Assembly (NCBI GenBank): GCA_018806915.1 | Contig: JAGKQI010000047.1 | Coordinates: forward strand, 1,054,001-1,118,000 | Length of the DNA: 64,000 bases | Direction: 5' to 3' | Origin: Phytophthora colocasiae | Lineage: Eukaryota > Oomycota > Peronosporomycetes > Peronosporales > Peronosporaceae | In this document: piece by piece, positions 28,806 to 39,270 of the stretch | Layout of the letters: every line of letters begins with the position of its first letter | Numbering within the stretch: the first letter of the stretch is position 1 | The notes under the pieces: model-generated | The model's input: only the letters and a program-made list of their open reading frames with translations | Told to the model about the DNA's origin: nothing | Database searches by the model: none | Program-made: the position numbers and the translations under genes

Positions 28806-31659
28806 TCAATTGAACACTGGTGACTGGGGTGTAGAAGGCGGTTGTTTCTGCTCTCCATCAGGACCGTCAATACCTTCCCATGGCTCTCGAACTGGCTGAC
28901 TTGATGAACGGCTACTGTCAGGAGCTGGTAGCTCCGGTAGCTCATCCGCCGATACTTGGTTGTTTTCTTCTTCCTCTGGTTCAGCTTCGGTATGTGAAGG
29001 TTCCACTGTATCCTCTGCTTCCTTGCCAATTTCCTGGTTATCGGCGGCATTTTCAGCTGTTCTTGTGTTCAAGCTCGTGTTCTTTCGCCCACTGTCGGTC
29101 TTCTCTTCTTCCTCCGACTCATTCTGCAGATCAATGACATCGTTCCGGGGCATTTGGCGGCTCGTCGTTTGTGGTCGTTGCACTCTTCTGGCTGCAATTG
29201 TTGAGTTTCTTGGGGGTATATGCATGGCGCCTGACGCTGGTGGGACACTGCCTCGTGGCGCCAAAGTTCTCCTGGGGTCTGGCTCGACCCAATTCGGCTT
29301 GTGCGGTGCATAATTCCCAGCATTTCTGTGTAGACGTGCAGCAGCAGCGGCTGCGTTCAGGTTGAACGGACGCGCGTTCAACGTGGACTCCACGAGCTTG
29401 TAGAACTGCAAAGCACGGTCGAACTCTTCTGGGGTCATTTCCATCATACGTTGGCTGATACGCTTCCCCACTTCCTGCGCTGTGATGAATTTCTGCCATG
29501 CGCCGGGGGGAGGAACCACATTGCAGTTGGACGCTGGACCCATGTCAATACCAACTCCAGAGACCACATCAGCAGAACTGTCAGAATTAAAGAATTGCTT
29601 CGCCTTCGTTAGCACCCAACGTGGCGCGATGTCCTCCATGGGGATGATATTGCTGCAACGTATGATGCGGCGCACGTAGAAGACATGACGGCACGGCAAG
29701 TGGTGATTCACCATAAATGCACACGAACACTGCCATCCACGATCAGCCTCGACGCAAAACTCCTTCGAAGGTTCGTCACAGAAGATGTCATTGGGGGCCA
29801 CAGCCGAGACGAAGAATGATCCGCGTGTTGGCTCGAAGAACTGGTATGCTCCTCGAGAAATGGCGTAGCGATATTGTGGAAACACCAAACTGCTAGCGGC
29901 GGGACTTACTGTGGCAGCTAGCAGGCGCATTTCAGCATCGTACTCTTCGCCGCCAGAGCCACTGCGAGCAGCAGTACTACTCGAGCGACTCAGCTGCGCA
30001 TTCAGGTCACGAATGAACGAGCGTTCCACTACAGTCTGGTAATAACGAATAGCAGCCACAGTCTCGTCGAGCGCCATATCATCGTTAGCAGCGGCAAAAA
30101 TCTCCCTCCATGTTGGAGCAAACTCGCCATCGTTTTCCGAAATGCTGAAAGTCGTCACACCTTCACGAGCGAACGTCGTCCAGCGGTCACGACAGGAATC
30201 CCATTTCTCGAGGAAGTAGCGGAAGAAGGAATGCTGCTTCGAGCCCAGCACGTCAGCCATCATAGCAATATTGGCAGCGTATACGAGAGACGTCGAAGCG
30301 TAAACCAGTAACTGGGCGATACCGGTGAGGCGATCTCTATGCCACGATGTCAAGTCCTTCCCATGCTCCACAATCGCCTTGTGCAATGCTCGTACTACGT
30401 GAAATTGAGAGTATAGCACGCGTGCTGAAGGGAAGTTCGCCCGTAGCTCCTGCAGTTCAGGTGAGTCTCCGTTGGGCACAATGAGCGCACGAATACGAGG
30501 GTGTCGAGGGTTGTGCGCCTTGAATTGATCCAGTGCAGTGCGCAGAGTCTCAGCCCGGTCGCTTTCCACGATAGCATGCTGCACATACTGCCAGTTACCA
30601 AGAGTATCGTGGGCTGTTAACGAGAAGACTCTGTAACTCGACTCCGACGTTTCATTTGAAGGAAGCATGGCCTCCACACGTAGAACTTCAGGAAAGGCTT
30701 CGAACGCCTTGCGCATATGCTTGGTTTGTAGTGTGATGCAGGACAAGACTTTCTGTAGTTTCACAATAGCACATTAGACCTGCGTTTGATCAGTTTTGAA
30801 TAAAAACTATCGCACCTCTTCATCGACGAAAATTTTGGCGGCATTGCCTTCCAATGCGGCGAACTCGTTCACGTATGATGCCAAACGTTCCTCCACCGAG
30901 TTTAAAGCGTCTGGTTGATTTAGTCGTACGCGCTTTACACGCTCAAGAAAGCCTCGCACGTCCGCCATCGTCGGCACATGTGGTACTTCTGCATCATCTT
31001 GTGTTGTTGCTTCAGACTCGTACACCTTCCGAGGGCGACCTACACGGCGTCGTTTGATCACCTGTTCCGGCACGACTAGTCCAGACTGCCCAGCAGAACT
31101 CGAAGGAGCTTCTGCATCACCGCCAAGTGGGTGGTTGTGCAGGAGACTCACTTTGGTCACGTGGATACAGTAATGTCCGTTGTCTCCGAGCTGCAGTGTA
31201 GCATTAATCTACAATCAAACCTTACAAATTAATATCTCACTAGTTTTATCCGTATAGAAACTCGACAATACCCTGGCTTGGCATTCAGATGGTTCCTCTC
31301 CGTTCCATCGAGCTTGGCTTCGAGTCTCCCCCTGACGTTTATGGGAGCATTGAAGCATCCTCGTATAGTCCAGGAAGCTTTCAGGTAGAAGGGGACTAGG
31401 TATAGTACGACCGGAGCTTGCAATGGACGCCAACACCTGATTCCGCGTCTTGACAGACGTCGCACTACGTCGACTGAAAGTCTAATAATAATAAATTAAT
31501 AAAAAGTTTTACAATAAAACGATAGTTAAGGAGAGAGATAGACAGAAGACAGACCTGATGAGTGCGTTTCTGGTACTCCTCCATGTACGCGAAGAAGTCA
31601 CTCCATGACGCAAAGTCCACGCGCTGCATGGGGGGCGCCAGCCATTGCGGAGCGGCCAT
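28806..31659 (-). CDS. Transposase-derived FAR1-like/SWIM zinc-finger protein (MULE lineage), 4 exons
   Basis: Complement exons are 31555-31659, 31272-31481, 30816-31208 and 28806-30752. All are phase 0 and the introns are 63-73 nt, giving 884 aa. The N-terminus has a FAR1/WRKY-GCM1-like zinc module spread over exons 1-3 (CSHKRQG...CQARI...LLHNHPL). An AT-hook (RRVGRPRK, about residues 159-165) follows. The middle is an RNase-H-like MULE transposase core, but the first catalytic position reads VEAML where active MULEs have DxT, and the usual CxxH before the third motif is SQFH. A SWIM zinc finger (CSCAFMVNHHLPCRH) lies near residue 575. The long Ser/Glu/Pro-rich tail is unlike transposases. 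No terminal repeats were found around it. A domesticated DNA-binding regulator is inferred. Confidence 0.75.
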
Positions 31660-31863
31660 AGTTTTTCCCACCGCTTTTTTGATATGCTTCTATCATTTAT
31701 TGAAAAGTTCGGTACAATACAATGTAAGCCACAATTTGTGACAGTAGTTTAAAAAAGCGCTTTTTTTTACAAGCAGTGCGTGGAGGTACACTGTATTACA
31801 GACAATACTTCACTCTCCGATCTTCCCCGCAAGCACCAAAGACTCTACCTAATACCAAGCTCA

Positions 31864-32946
31864 ATGCCGACTCTGTACGTAGGAACATATACGCGTAAAG
31901 AAGGTCATGTGGACGGCCATGCAAAGGGAATCCACGCGTATTCGTTCGATGACGCTACAGGCGCCATGAAGCTGCTGAAGATCACGGAAGGTTGTGGGAT
32001 CAATCCGTCCTACGTCGTCGGCACCAACTCGACGCTCTACGCTGTTAATGAGAGCAATGACCCGTCGCAATTGCACCCTGGACAAGAAACGGGCTTCGTG
32101 TCTGCCTATAGAATGGGGACGGACGGTGAGCTCACGCTGCTCAGTCGCCACGAGACCGGCGGAACGTACACGTGTCACGTGGCGTTGAGTCCTAATGGAG
32201 ACTTCGTGTCCGTCGCCAATTACGGCGGTGGTCTTTCAATTTATCCCGTAAACGAGGATGGCTCATTGGCTCCTGCATCGGACTTCCACCGGTTCGAAGG
32301 TGCCAGTATGGTCATCCCGGAACGTCAGGAAGCCTCTCACATCCACAGTACGGCCTGGACGCCGACGGGTCTGCTTGCTGCCGACTTAGGCACGGACCGC
32401 TTGGTGCAGTTCAAGCTGGACGCGGCCAACAAGAAGTTGGTGGATGAGGAGTTCATCACGCGTCCACCCGGTTCAGGTCCGCGCCACTTCGCGTTGTCCC
32501 CGGAGCTCGGTGTCGGCTACGTCATCAGCGAACTCGACAACACCGTGGGTGTGCTCCCACTGGACGCCAAGACGGGCAAATTGGGCCACGAGGCGCTGCA
32601 GAGTATCTCTACGCTGCCGAAGGACTACGCGGGCCCGGCTTCCCCGCTGGCGTCCGACATCCACATCTCGAACAACGGGAAGTTCGTGTACGCGGCCACG
32701 CGCTTCTACCACAGCATCGCCATCTACAAGATCCTACCGGACACGCGTCTGGAGCTCGTGGAGATTGTTCCCACTCGCGGTGAGACGCCCCGTGACATCC
32801 TCCTGTACAAGGACTACTTGCTGGCGATCAACCAGGACACCAGCAGCATCGATGTCTTCCGTGCCGACGGCGAGACCGGCAAGCTCACGTACACGGGCAA
32901 CTCCATCGATTGCCCGTCGCCATCATCCATGTTTATTGCTCAGTAA
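31864..32946 (+). CDS. Lactonase-family seven-bladed beta-propeller (6-phosphogluconolactonase type)
   Basis: A single exon encodes 360 aa from the ATG at 31864. The upstream frame has only a GTG and no similarity. Repeated blade motifs are clear: LYVGTYT at the N-terminus, then HVALSPNGDFVSVANYGGG, SHIHSTAWTPTG, GSGPRHFALSPE, ASDIHISNNGKFVYAATR and GETPRDILLYKDYLLAIN. This is the Pfam Lactonase (PF10282) layout found in bacterial Pgl/YbhE. Those enzymes hydrolyse 6-phospho-D-glucono-1,5-lactone in the oxidative pentose phosphate pathway, while fungal members act on muconolactones or have unknown substrates. Conserved His and Arg in the central-cavity motifs (SHIH, GPRH, TPRD) support hydrolase activity. 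No signal peptide is present, so it is probably cytosolic. Confidence 0.85.
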   Translation: MPTLYVGTYTRKEGHVDGHAKGIHAYSFDDATGAMKLLKITEGCGINPSYVVGTNSTLYAVNESNDPSQLHPGQETGFVSAYRMGTDGELTLLSRHETGGTYTCHVALSPNGDFVSVANYGGGLSIYPVNEDGSLAPASDFHRFEGASMVIPERQEASHIHSTAWTPTGLLAADLGTDRLVQFKLDAANKKLVDEEFITRPPGSGPRHFALSPELGVGYVISELDNTVGVLPLDAKTGKLGHEALQSISTLPKDYAGPASPLASDIHISNNGKFVYAATRFYHSIAIYKILPDTRLELVEIVPTRGETPRDILLYKDYLLAINQDTSSIDVFRADGETGKLTYTGNSIDCPSPSSMFIAQ

Positions 32947-33198
32947 ACTGTCCTCTCCCTAGGGTAAGAGTCTCATTATGTAGCATCGCTTAATAAGCGA
33001 CGCTTATGCCTTGTAGCTCAATAGACCTCAGCCCGCACCTACATTTCCCTTGTTCTGTAAACATATCTGACCGGGGTTGTATTGAAGTTTTCTACTACTA
33101 AGTTACAGGCCGATGAAGATAAGTACTATATTCTTCATAACCACAGTGCACTGCACTGACGTATCAACACTTGTACACCTGGTTATTCTCTGAAAAGA

Positions 33199-33376
33199 GG
33201 GGGGGGGGTAAGATCACTCTCCTAAACAACGACGTCTACAACAGCGACCGAAGCAGGTCACGAAGCGCGAGGGGAATGTACGAACGGCGCAAGGAACGGC
33301 ACGATCGCCGAAGACGCGAACGGCGTGACCGACGGGAACGACGCGACCGACGTGGACGACGCGAGCGACGCGTCTA
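33199..33376. repeat. Poly-G run and Arg-codon-rich simple repeat
   Basis: A run of 10 G (33199-33208) is followed at about 33270-33376 by degenerate repeats of cgaccgacg/gaacggcg. A short frame there would read RRERRDRR-type low complexity. It lies immediately downstream of the decayed effector copy and is not considered a gene. Confidence 0.6.
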
Positions 33377-33448
33377 ACAACAACGATAAGCTTACAAAAG
33401 TTTGCCACTACCGTCGCAAAGCAATCGCACAGCACTCTAAATCTACGT

Positions 33449-33855
33449 CTAAGTGGAATTTGCTGGCAGTGGGTAGTGGATTTCGAGCCATGTGACGTAG
33501 AGCTCGTTATCCCACATTTTGGAGTAGACTGGTTTCTCGGTGAGACCGCTTGTCTTCCACTTTTAAACAGGGTTTCGGCAAACGCAGGATCATTCTTCGC
33601 TCTGGCGCCTCGATCAGCATTGAACAGGAAGTCTTTGGCCGCAGTTTTGGCTGATATCCAGCCACGTGACATCTGAAGCCAGGTTGAAAGCGAACAGCTT
33701 CTGCGTCCGACTCGAATCTCTGACGTTTCCATTTCCCGAACATCGTGTTTTCGTACTTTGGATCCTTTATCGCCTTCTCAAGCTTCGCCTTACTGAACAA
33801 GTTTGCACCACCTCCAGTTTCTGCTCCAAGGAGATGGCTTCTCGGCTATGATTGC
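33449..33855 (-). pseudogene. Decayed partial copy of the RxLR effector gene
   Basis: On the minus strand this matches the C-terminal two thirds of the intact effector at 40613-41482. Recognisable blocks are FSKAKLEKAIKDPKYEN, KDFLFNADRGARAKNDPAF and the final WLEIHYPLP region with its stop (33449-33451). The signal peptide, RxLR-dEER region and first module are absent. At least three internal deletions compared with the intact gene break the frame: near 33690, 33660-33675 and 33490-33515. Each removes the Y-helix part of a module. The flanking sequence is unrelated to that around the intact gene, so only the gene body was duplicated or has survived. No functional product is expected. Confidence 0.88.
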
Positions 33856-34193
33856 TTTAGTTCAGCAACTTATTCGTTATCGGAAGAAATCGGCAAGCAA
33901 GGCGGAGTTAATCCTGTACACCGGTGACGACCAACGCAGCCAGACACTTTAATTTACCACAACTCGTTGATCTTCATGTCGATAAGTACATCACGCTGGT
34001 GTTTGCTTCACAAACGAGACCTCCTGGATCCAAGTCGCTATCCGAGATTCACGCTGCTGTGGCAACACCACTGACCGGGTCACCTGGTGGTTGGTATCCA
34101 CCATCACATACTTTGGTGGATTACCAAGTATGGCTGAACGTGTACACCACTCGTACACAAAGTTGTAAGAAAAACTGATGTTACGATATTTAA
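33856..34193. other. Intergenic, nothing recognised
   Basis: About 340 bp between the effector relic and the cyclin gene. A small open frame (33924-34178) shows no recognisable domain. Confidence 0.45.
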
Positions 34194-35366
34194 ATGGCGC
34201 CTGAACCTAGAGACAAGTGGGTCTTCTCGGAGCTGCGCTCTGTGATCCTCAAGCGAAGCCCCAGCGGAGCGACTGCCAGTGCAGAGAAGGAGAACGTCAA
34301 TGCAGAGATCGGGTTGGTGTTTCACACGCCCAGCTTCACAGAGTCTAATGTTCCTTGGTGTGTGGAGCAGCAGCTTCGTCGCACAACCTGCACGTTCGTA
34401 GAGCACTTGGCTCAGCTCTTGGAGATGCCTGAAGCCCCCAGTGTAGCTGCCCAACTTTTCATTCAGCGATTCTACATGATGCACTCGTTTAAGACCCACG
34501 ACCGCTTCCTGGTAGCCACTGCAGCACTGTTCCTGGCTGGGAAGACGGAAGAGTTCCCAGTTAAAGTCCGCTACGTCACAGAATGCTCCATGTATCTGCT
34601 GCTGTGTCAAGATCAGGCTCATGAGAAGCTTGCGGCAAGACACAAGACACATACTACTAAAACCAATGGAACTCCTCCTCCTAGACGCTCGCTGTCGCCT
34701 GCTGTGCCTGCAGTCAAAAAGCAGAAGCTAGACTCGAAAGGGAAACCTGTGGAGATGAGCTCCACGCTGGGCAATGACAAGGAAGCTGCAAATACTAAAC
34801 ATATCGAGTGGTTGAACGCTTTGCTGGAAGTTGTGGAGGTTGGAGAGGTGGAGGCCAATTCCAGCAAAGTGCTGCTTCTCGAGAGGATTCTGCTATTGAC
34901 GCTGTCGTTTGAGATTGGATCACCACAGCCTTTTGCCTATATTGCACCACACATGGAGAGAGTGTTTGCTCTGGAAGCGATGCATCCAGATGTCTCTTAC
35001 GAGGATATTCGTCAGGTCACATTCATGCTGGTGGCAGATGCAGTGAAGAGTGGATTAATTCTGGCGTTCGACTGTGTTGCCATTGCTGCGGGAGCAGTGT
35101 ACTTAGCTTGCTTATATCGGCATCAGGTTGGGCCCAATGTAGCTACAGAGAAGAATGAGCCGTGGTGGGTTGAGTTGCAGCTTTCTGAAAAGGAACTCGA
35201 AGACGTGGCGAGAGGCTACTTGTGGATGTACGAAGATGAAAATGGCGAGAAGATCAAAGGTCTTGGACCTGAGTTCGTGGATCTGTGGACACGATACCGA
35301 CCAAGTGACAACCAACCTGATCTTGAATACATCAAGGACCTAGACGCAGTCATCAAGACTCCATAA
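34194..35366 (+). CDS. Cyclin of the K/T/L (transcriptional) type
   Basis: A single exon encodes 390 aa. The N-terminal cyclin box (about residues 50-145) contains AQLFIQRFYMMHSFKTHDRFLVATAALFLAGKTEE. This is the diagnostic run of cyclins T, K, L and C, which partner CDK9/12/13-type kinases phosphorylating RNA polymerase II. The Lys-Glu pair that contacts the CDK is in AGKTEE. A Pro/Ser/Lys-rich loop (residues ~150-205) with possible phospho-sites (RSLSPAVP) interrupts the two cyclin folds. The second fold follows (LLLERILLLTLSFEIGSPQPF...), characteristic of cyclin T/K. The partner kinase is not in the window. It is convergent with the TMED gene, with 99 bp between the stops. Confidence 0.85.
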   Translation: MAPEPRDKWVFSELRSVILKRSPSGATASAEKENVNAEIGLVFHTPSFTESNVPWCVEQQLRRTTCTFVEHLAQLLEMPEAPSVAAQLFIQRFYMMHSFKTHDRFLVATAALFLAGKTEEFPVKVRYVTECSMYLLLCQDQAHEKLAARHKTHTTKTNGTPPPRRSLSPAVPAVKKQKLDSKGKPVEMSSTLGNDKEAANTKHIEWLNALLEVVEVGEVEANSSKVLLLERILLLTLSFEIGSPQPFAYIAPHMERVFALEAMHPDVSYEDIRQVTFMLVADAVKSGLILAFDCVAIAAGAVYLACLYRHQVGPNVATEKNEPWWVELQLSEKELEDVARGYLWMYEDENGEKIKGLGPEFVDLWTRYRPSDNQPDLEYIKDLDAVIKTP

Positions 35367-35465
35367 CTGGACAAATACGAAGGCCTTCTATTAAATCGGA
35401 CTGGTACACCTTCTTTCTCTGCGGGGCAGACTATTTGCTTGCTTCACTCAAGAATGAGCATCTCC

Positions 35466-36402
35466 TCAAACCCAGGACCGCGCCTTCTGTGGGTTGTCCA
35501 GCAACCCTTTAATGTAGAACACTTGGAAAACGCACATGACGACGTAGACCACGCACTCCAGCGCTCCGTAGAACATGACGTGCTTGTTCATCTCCTCTTC
35601 CACTGCAAGACAAAAGCACTCGCAATCAGTACACAGCTACGATGCCACCACATTATTAGTAGACTCACCCTTGATGTGTCTGTCTGTTCGGATAAGCTGC
35701 AGTCTCTGCTCCGACTCCAGTTCACCCAGACGCACGTCCAAATGCGACGCATACTTAGCCAGCACACTCACATGTTCTACACATCAACACCATCAGTGAG
35801 CCAACACCTCAATACATCCATATAGATCACACCGACCTTTCTCCACTGGATGCTGTGACTGCAACGTGTTGGTCACGTGCGTCACCAATTTGCCGTCCGA
35901 GTCCGGATTAACAAAACACAACTCGTGCACACCTGCTTGTCTACAGATAAAAAAAAACATCACCGTCAACAAAATACAATATTGCAACATCTCCAGCAAG
36001 CATTTACTTCGGCGTGATCCGGTATTGGCCCTCTACGTCTCCCAATCGACGATAGATCGCGACTCCCTCCGGATTCTTCACCTCCAGGTCGATATGTGAG
36101 TCTGCAGAGCTCACAACATACGCTCCGCCCAATTCATCACCCTCAAACTTAGCGTCTTGATAAAAGCACTCTCTACTGTCTCCTGCCACGTAGAACGTCA
36201 ATCCTTCGGACGGATCAAAGTCGAAACTTTCGACTGTGCGGGATTTCGGTGCATATTGGGCGTCTGCGCCTACACCGCGCGGCTTATCATCATACGGATC
36301 GAACTGCGGGTCCTCCGCAACAGCTGCCACCTCTGGGTCCAGCATAGCGAAGTCTCCCTGCGCCAGGATCCCAGGCAAAGCGAGCACAAGCAGCCACATC
36401 AT
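35466..36402 (-). CDS. p24/TMED (emp24/gp25L) cargo receptor, 4 exons
   Basis: Complement exons are 36008-36402, 35837-35940, 35669-35776 and 35466-35602. Phases (2, 1, 1) agree across GT-AG junctions and give 247 aa. The layout is a signal peptide (MMWLLVLALPGILAQG), an acidic stretch of about 45 residues that is longer than in most p24 proteins, then a GOLD domain (LTFYVAGDSRECFYQD to VHELCFVNPD, with the two conserved Cys). A coiled coil (VRLGELESEQRLQLIR) and one C-terminal TM helix (ALECVVYVVMCVFQVFYI) follow. p24 proteins cycle between ER and Golgi in COPII/COPI vesicles and select GPI-anchored and other cargo. The cytosolic tail (KGLLDNPQKARSWV) lacks the usual FF and di-lysine signals. 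It is divergent from TIM50, with 112 bp between the starts. Confidence 0.88.
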
Positions 36403-36514
36403 GATACTATGGTCACCACCTTAATTGACAACTATCACTCCCTTAAGTCGCAACTGAGGTGGTCCACACTTTGCTAAAACTGTGACTGGAGACCGCATAT
36501 CTACAAGTCAAAAG

Positions 36515-37744
36515 ATGATGCTAAAGCTGGTGCTGCGCAATGCTCAGCGCATGCAGGCGCGTGCAGCTCTGGGCGCTTCTCGTCGGTTGATGTTGGCAGC
36601 TGAAGCTTCTGCCCCCTCTTCAGTATCGGAAGCGTCGTCCATTTTCGCTAAAGTGGGACGTGATGTTCCTTTGAAAGTTGTGCCAAGAGCTGAGCGACGA
36701 GCAGTGCGGAAGGCTGTGAAACACTCGACGGACGCTGCTGCTGGGCATAAAGTGGTGCGGACGTCGTCTCTACCTGCGCGTATTTCGTTCGCGTTGTTGG
36801 CTGGAAGCATTTCCGGCTCCATCTTGTGGCATTTCATTCTGGATGACGGGATCAAGGAGCGTATCACTGGTACACTCGGGTCGACGTTCCTCGGAGATAT
36901 CTATGCAGTTGTGGCTAAGAAAGTGGAGGAGACGGTGAAGCCATTCACAGATCCGTCCAGACAGAAACTCTTGCCCGATTGGCCCATCCCTCAGGTTCCA
37001 GCGGACACACCACCCGTTCCAGTGCTGGTTCTGGATCTCGAAGATACCCTTGTGCACTCCGAGTGGAGCGTACGTTGTTGCAAGTTTGCTGTATAGTTTT
37101 TTGTGAATGTCTTGCTGATATTTCATTGTTGTGTGTTGCAGCGGAAACACGGTTGGCGTCATGCGAAGCGTCCCGGAGTGGACGAGTTCCTAGAGACTCT
37201 GTGTCAGTACTACGAGATTGTCATCTTCTCGCAAAACTACGGAGCTGAGGAAATTGTGCAGAAGCTGGACCCCAAGCAGTGTGCATTGCACATTCTGTCT
37301 CGTGACGCCACGCGGTATCTGAACGGCGCTCACGTGAAAGACCTGTCGAACCTGAACCGTAACCTGAAGCAGGTGGTGATTCTCGACGACGATCCGGCAG
37401 CCTACCAGTTGCAGCCAGAAAACGCCATCCCGATCAAACCTTTCACTAATGGACGGGATCGTGACGACCACGAGTTGAAGGACCTCATTCCGTTCCTCAA
37501 GGCGCTGGCGTCTGAACGCGTGCCTGACTTTCGCCAGGTGATTGGCGAGTTCCGTGACGACGATGGTGTTGTTCGTGACCTCGCTACCAAGTACGGTGCT
37601 CGAGTGCATCAACTCGAGATGGAGAAGGCACAGCAGAAGAAGAAGGGCTTCGGTGGTTTCGTTCGTGGCCGGATGTCGCATCACCCTGCTTCACCAACTG
37701 GAGGCGTTGCTGCTAGCGGTTTTTCTGGAGGCCCGCACGTTTGA
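36515..37744 (+). CDS. TIM50: TIM50, mitochondrial presequence-translocase receptor, 2 exons
   Basis: Exons 36515-37069 and 37142-37744 are joined by a 72-nt intron to give 385 aa. A basic, acid-free N-terminus (MMLKLVLRNAQRMQARAAL) is a mitochondrial presequence. One TM segment follows (ISFALLAGSISGSILWHFI, about residues 89-107). The FCP1/NIF-like phosphatase fold then starts with LVLDLEDTLVHSEW. The first catalytic Asp of the DxDxT motif is followed by Glu (DLEDT), as in many TIM50 proteins, which act as receptors and not phosphatases. FSQNYGAEEIVQKLDP and VVILDDDPAAYQLQPENAIPI are further family signatures. The protein hands presequence-bearing precursors from the TOM complex to TIM23. 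The Gly/Pro-rich C-terminal tail is variable. Confidence 0.92.
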
Positions 37745-37915
37745 GCGGACAGCTTTGTGTTTGACACCTACATACGTGTAGCCACAGTCTAAAGAATAAA
37801 CACTTGAGGTCACATCGTGTGCTGTACCGTCAATTCACGATTTGATTTAGACAATCTCATCAACCTGCCACTTCTCCAGCTGGATGGAAGTGCAGCTTGT
37901 AGGTAAGCAGCGCGT

Positions 37916-39270
37916 TTAGTAGTAGATGCTCCACGTACGGTGATGTGGTAACAAATCCTGCTTGTTGTCCTCTCCAATCTGCCATAGTAGCCAATCGAGC
38001 TCGATCACCTGGAGATGATGGCCCCCAAGCGCCATTTGCTTGTGTATTTGCTCAACCGCTTGAATTGTTGCCGCACGGATCTCGAGCTCCATCTACAAGT
38101 GGGGCATTTCATAAGTCAAGAGGTTGGCTTTGAACTCTAAACTCCAACACGAAAACATACCTCGCTTCCTGCAGGAATTTCAGCCTTACTGTCCACTACT
38201 TTTGCAAGTTCTGCTGAATAAACCATTACGCCTTCAGGACGTAGCACTTGCGGCACGCGGTAGTCAGCTGAAACGCAGCAAACATTGAGCATACAAAATC
38301 TAGTAAGTATGGTGCACAAGCGTGCCATTTTCAAATGATAATTCCTCACCAAACATTGTCAGTTTGCCAATATCGTGGAATGAGGCAACTCCGGCAGTTC
38401 GACGACCGTAAGCAGCCCACACATCTCCGACTAAAATTTGAGCTCGCTTGTAGAAATGAACCTGTTCGCCCTTGTACACAGCGTGGTCTCGGAAGCCTTC
38501 CCAAAAGTAAAGAACCTTACTATCAGTATAATGGGAAGCACAATAGACGCACCAAAGCTTGGCAGGATATCACTTACCAGGGAAGTTCGCGAGCACCAAC
38601 CGAATAGCTTCGACCGCCGAGAAGTTTGCTTTCTTCACCAAATTCAGCGCAAGACCATCAAAGAAATGCTGCAATACTTCGCCAACTTCCTGCACCTTTC
38701 GCCGACGTTCATCCAGTTGCGGCGGCGTAAAAGGTTGAAACCAAGATGCAACCGTCTCGTTGGTCACCGTCGCCAATTTGTTGGCGTCCAGGGCATGTGG
38801 GTCGGAAAGTAGCGCCGTCTTCAAACCCCTCGCCAGATGCTCGTACTCCATACTACAAAACACGTAGAAGTTAAGAAACTACGTAGACAATGCAAACTTT
38901 TCAAATAAAAATCTACTTTTCCGTAGGCCAGAAGCAGAAATTGAGAGCATCCAGTACAAACACGTATTGGCATGTGAGCGGACCGTCCAGCTCCACGTCC
39001 TCAAAGTAGTGGAAATCTCCACTGTCCCAAGTTACCACACCCCGTTCGTCCCTACTCAATTTGTCTCCCTGAATAAAGTTATGTCAATTTTCTTAAAAGG
39101 TGTTTGATGAAACTTGAGCTGCAAAGTACCAGTTTGGCAGCTAGTTGCTTCACCGCTGAAGCGTCAATGCTCACGTGGGTCGCTTGCTGCACCACACGGG
39201 CTGTAGACTCGCGGACAAGAGTTGTTGGGTCCATCGCAGGGGGCAGATGCGTACTACCGGTAATGGCCAT
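37916..39270 (-). CDS. QNG1: Queuosine-5'-phosphate N-glycosidase / queuosine salvage protein, 6 exons
   Basis: Complement exons are 39130-39270, 38917-39068, 38578-38852, 38350-38496, 38161-38267 and 37916-38092. All phases agree and the product is 332 aa, close to the human protein (341). The family (DUF2419/Q_salvage) signatures are clear: YVFVLDALNFCFWP, the FPGFRDHAVYKGEQVHFYKRAQILVGDVWAAYG run across the exon 3/4 junction, and LTMFADYRVPQVL. The enzyme releases the nucleobase queuine from queuosine 5'-phosphate so it can be re-inserted into tRNA anticodons. Eukaryotes cannot make queuine and must salvage it. For exon 4 the acceptor at 38498-38497 (gggaag) was chosen because it alone gives the conserved NFPGFRD in phase; a better-looking AG lies about 20 nt upstream. 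Confidence 0.9.

Noticed and set aside
31215..31271. In-frame continuation of exon 2 of the FAR1/SWIM gene to two stops
   Set aside because: A 63-nt GT-AG intron (31209-31271) joins CQAR to INATLQL in phase and restores the FAR1-like HNH motif.
33171..33377. Short Arg/Asp/Glu-rich open frame
   Set aside because: Low-complexity DNA repeat immediately downstream of the effector relic; no start context, homology or splice partners.
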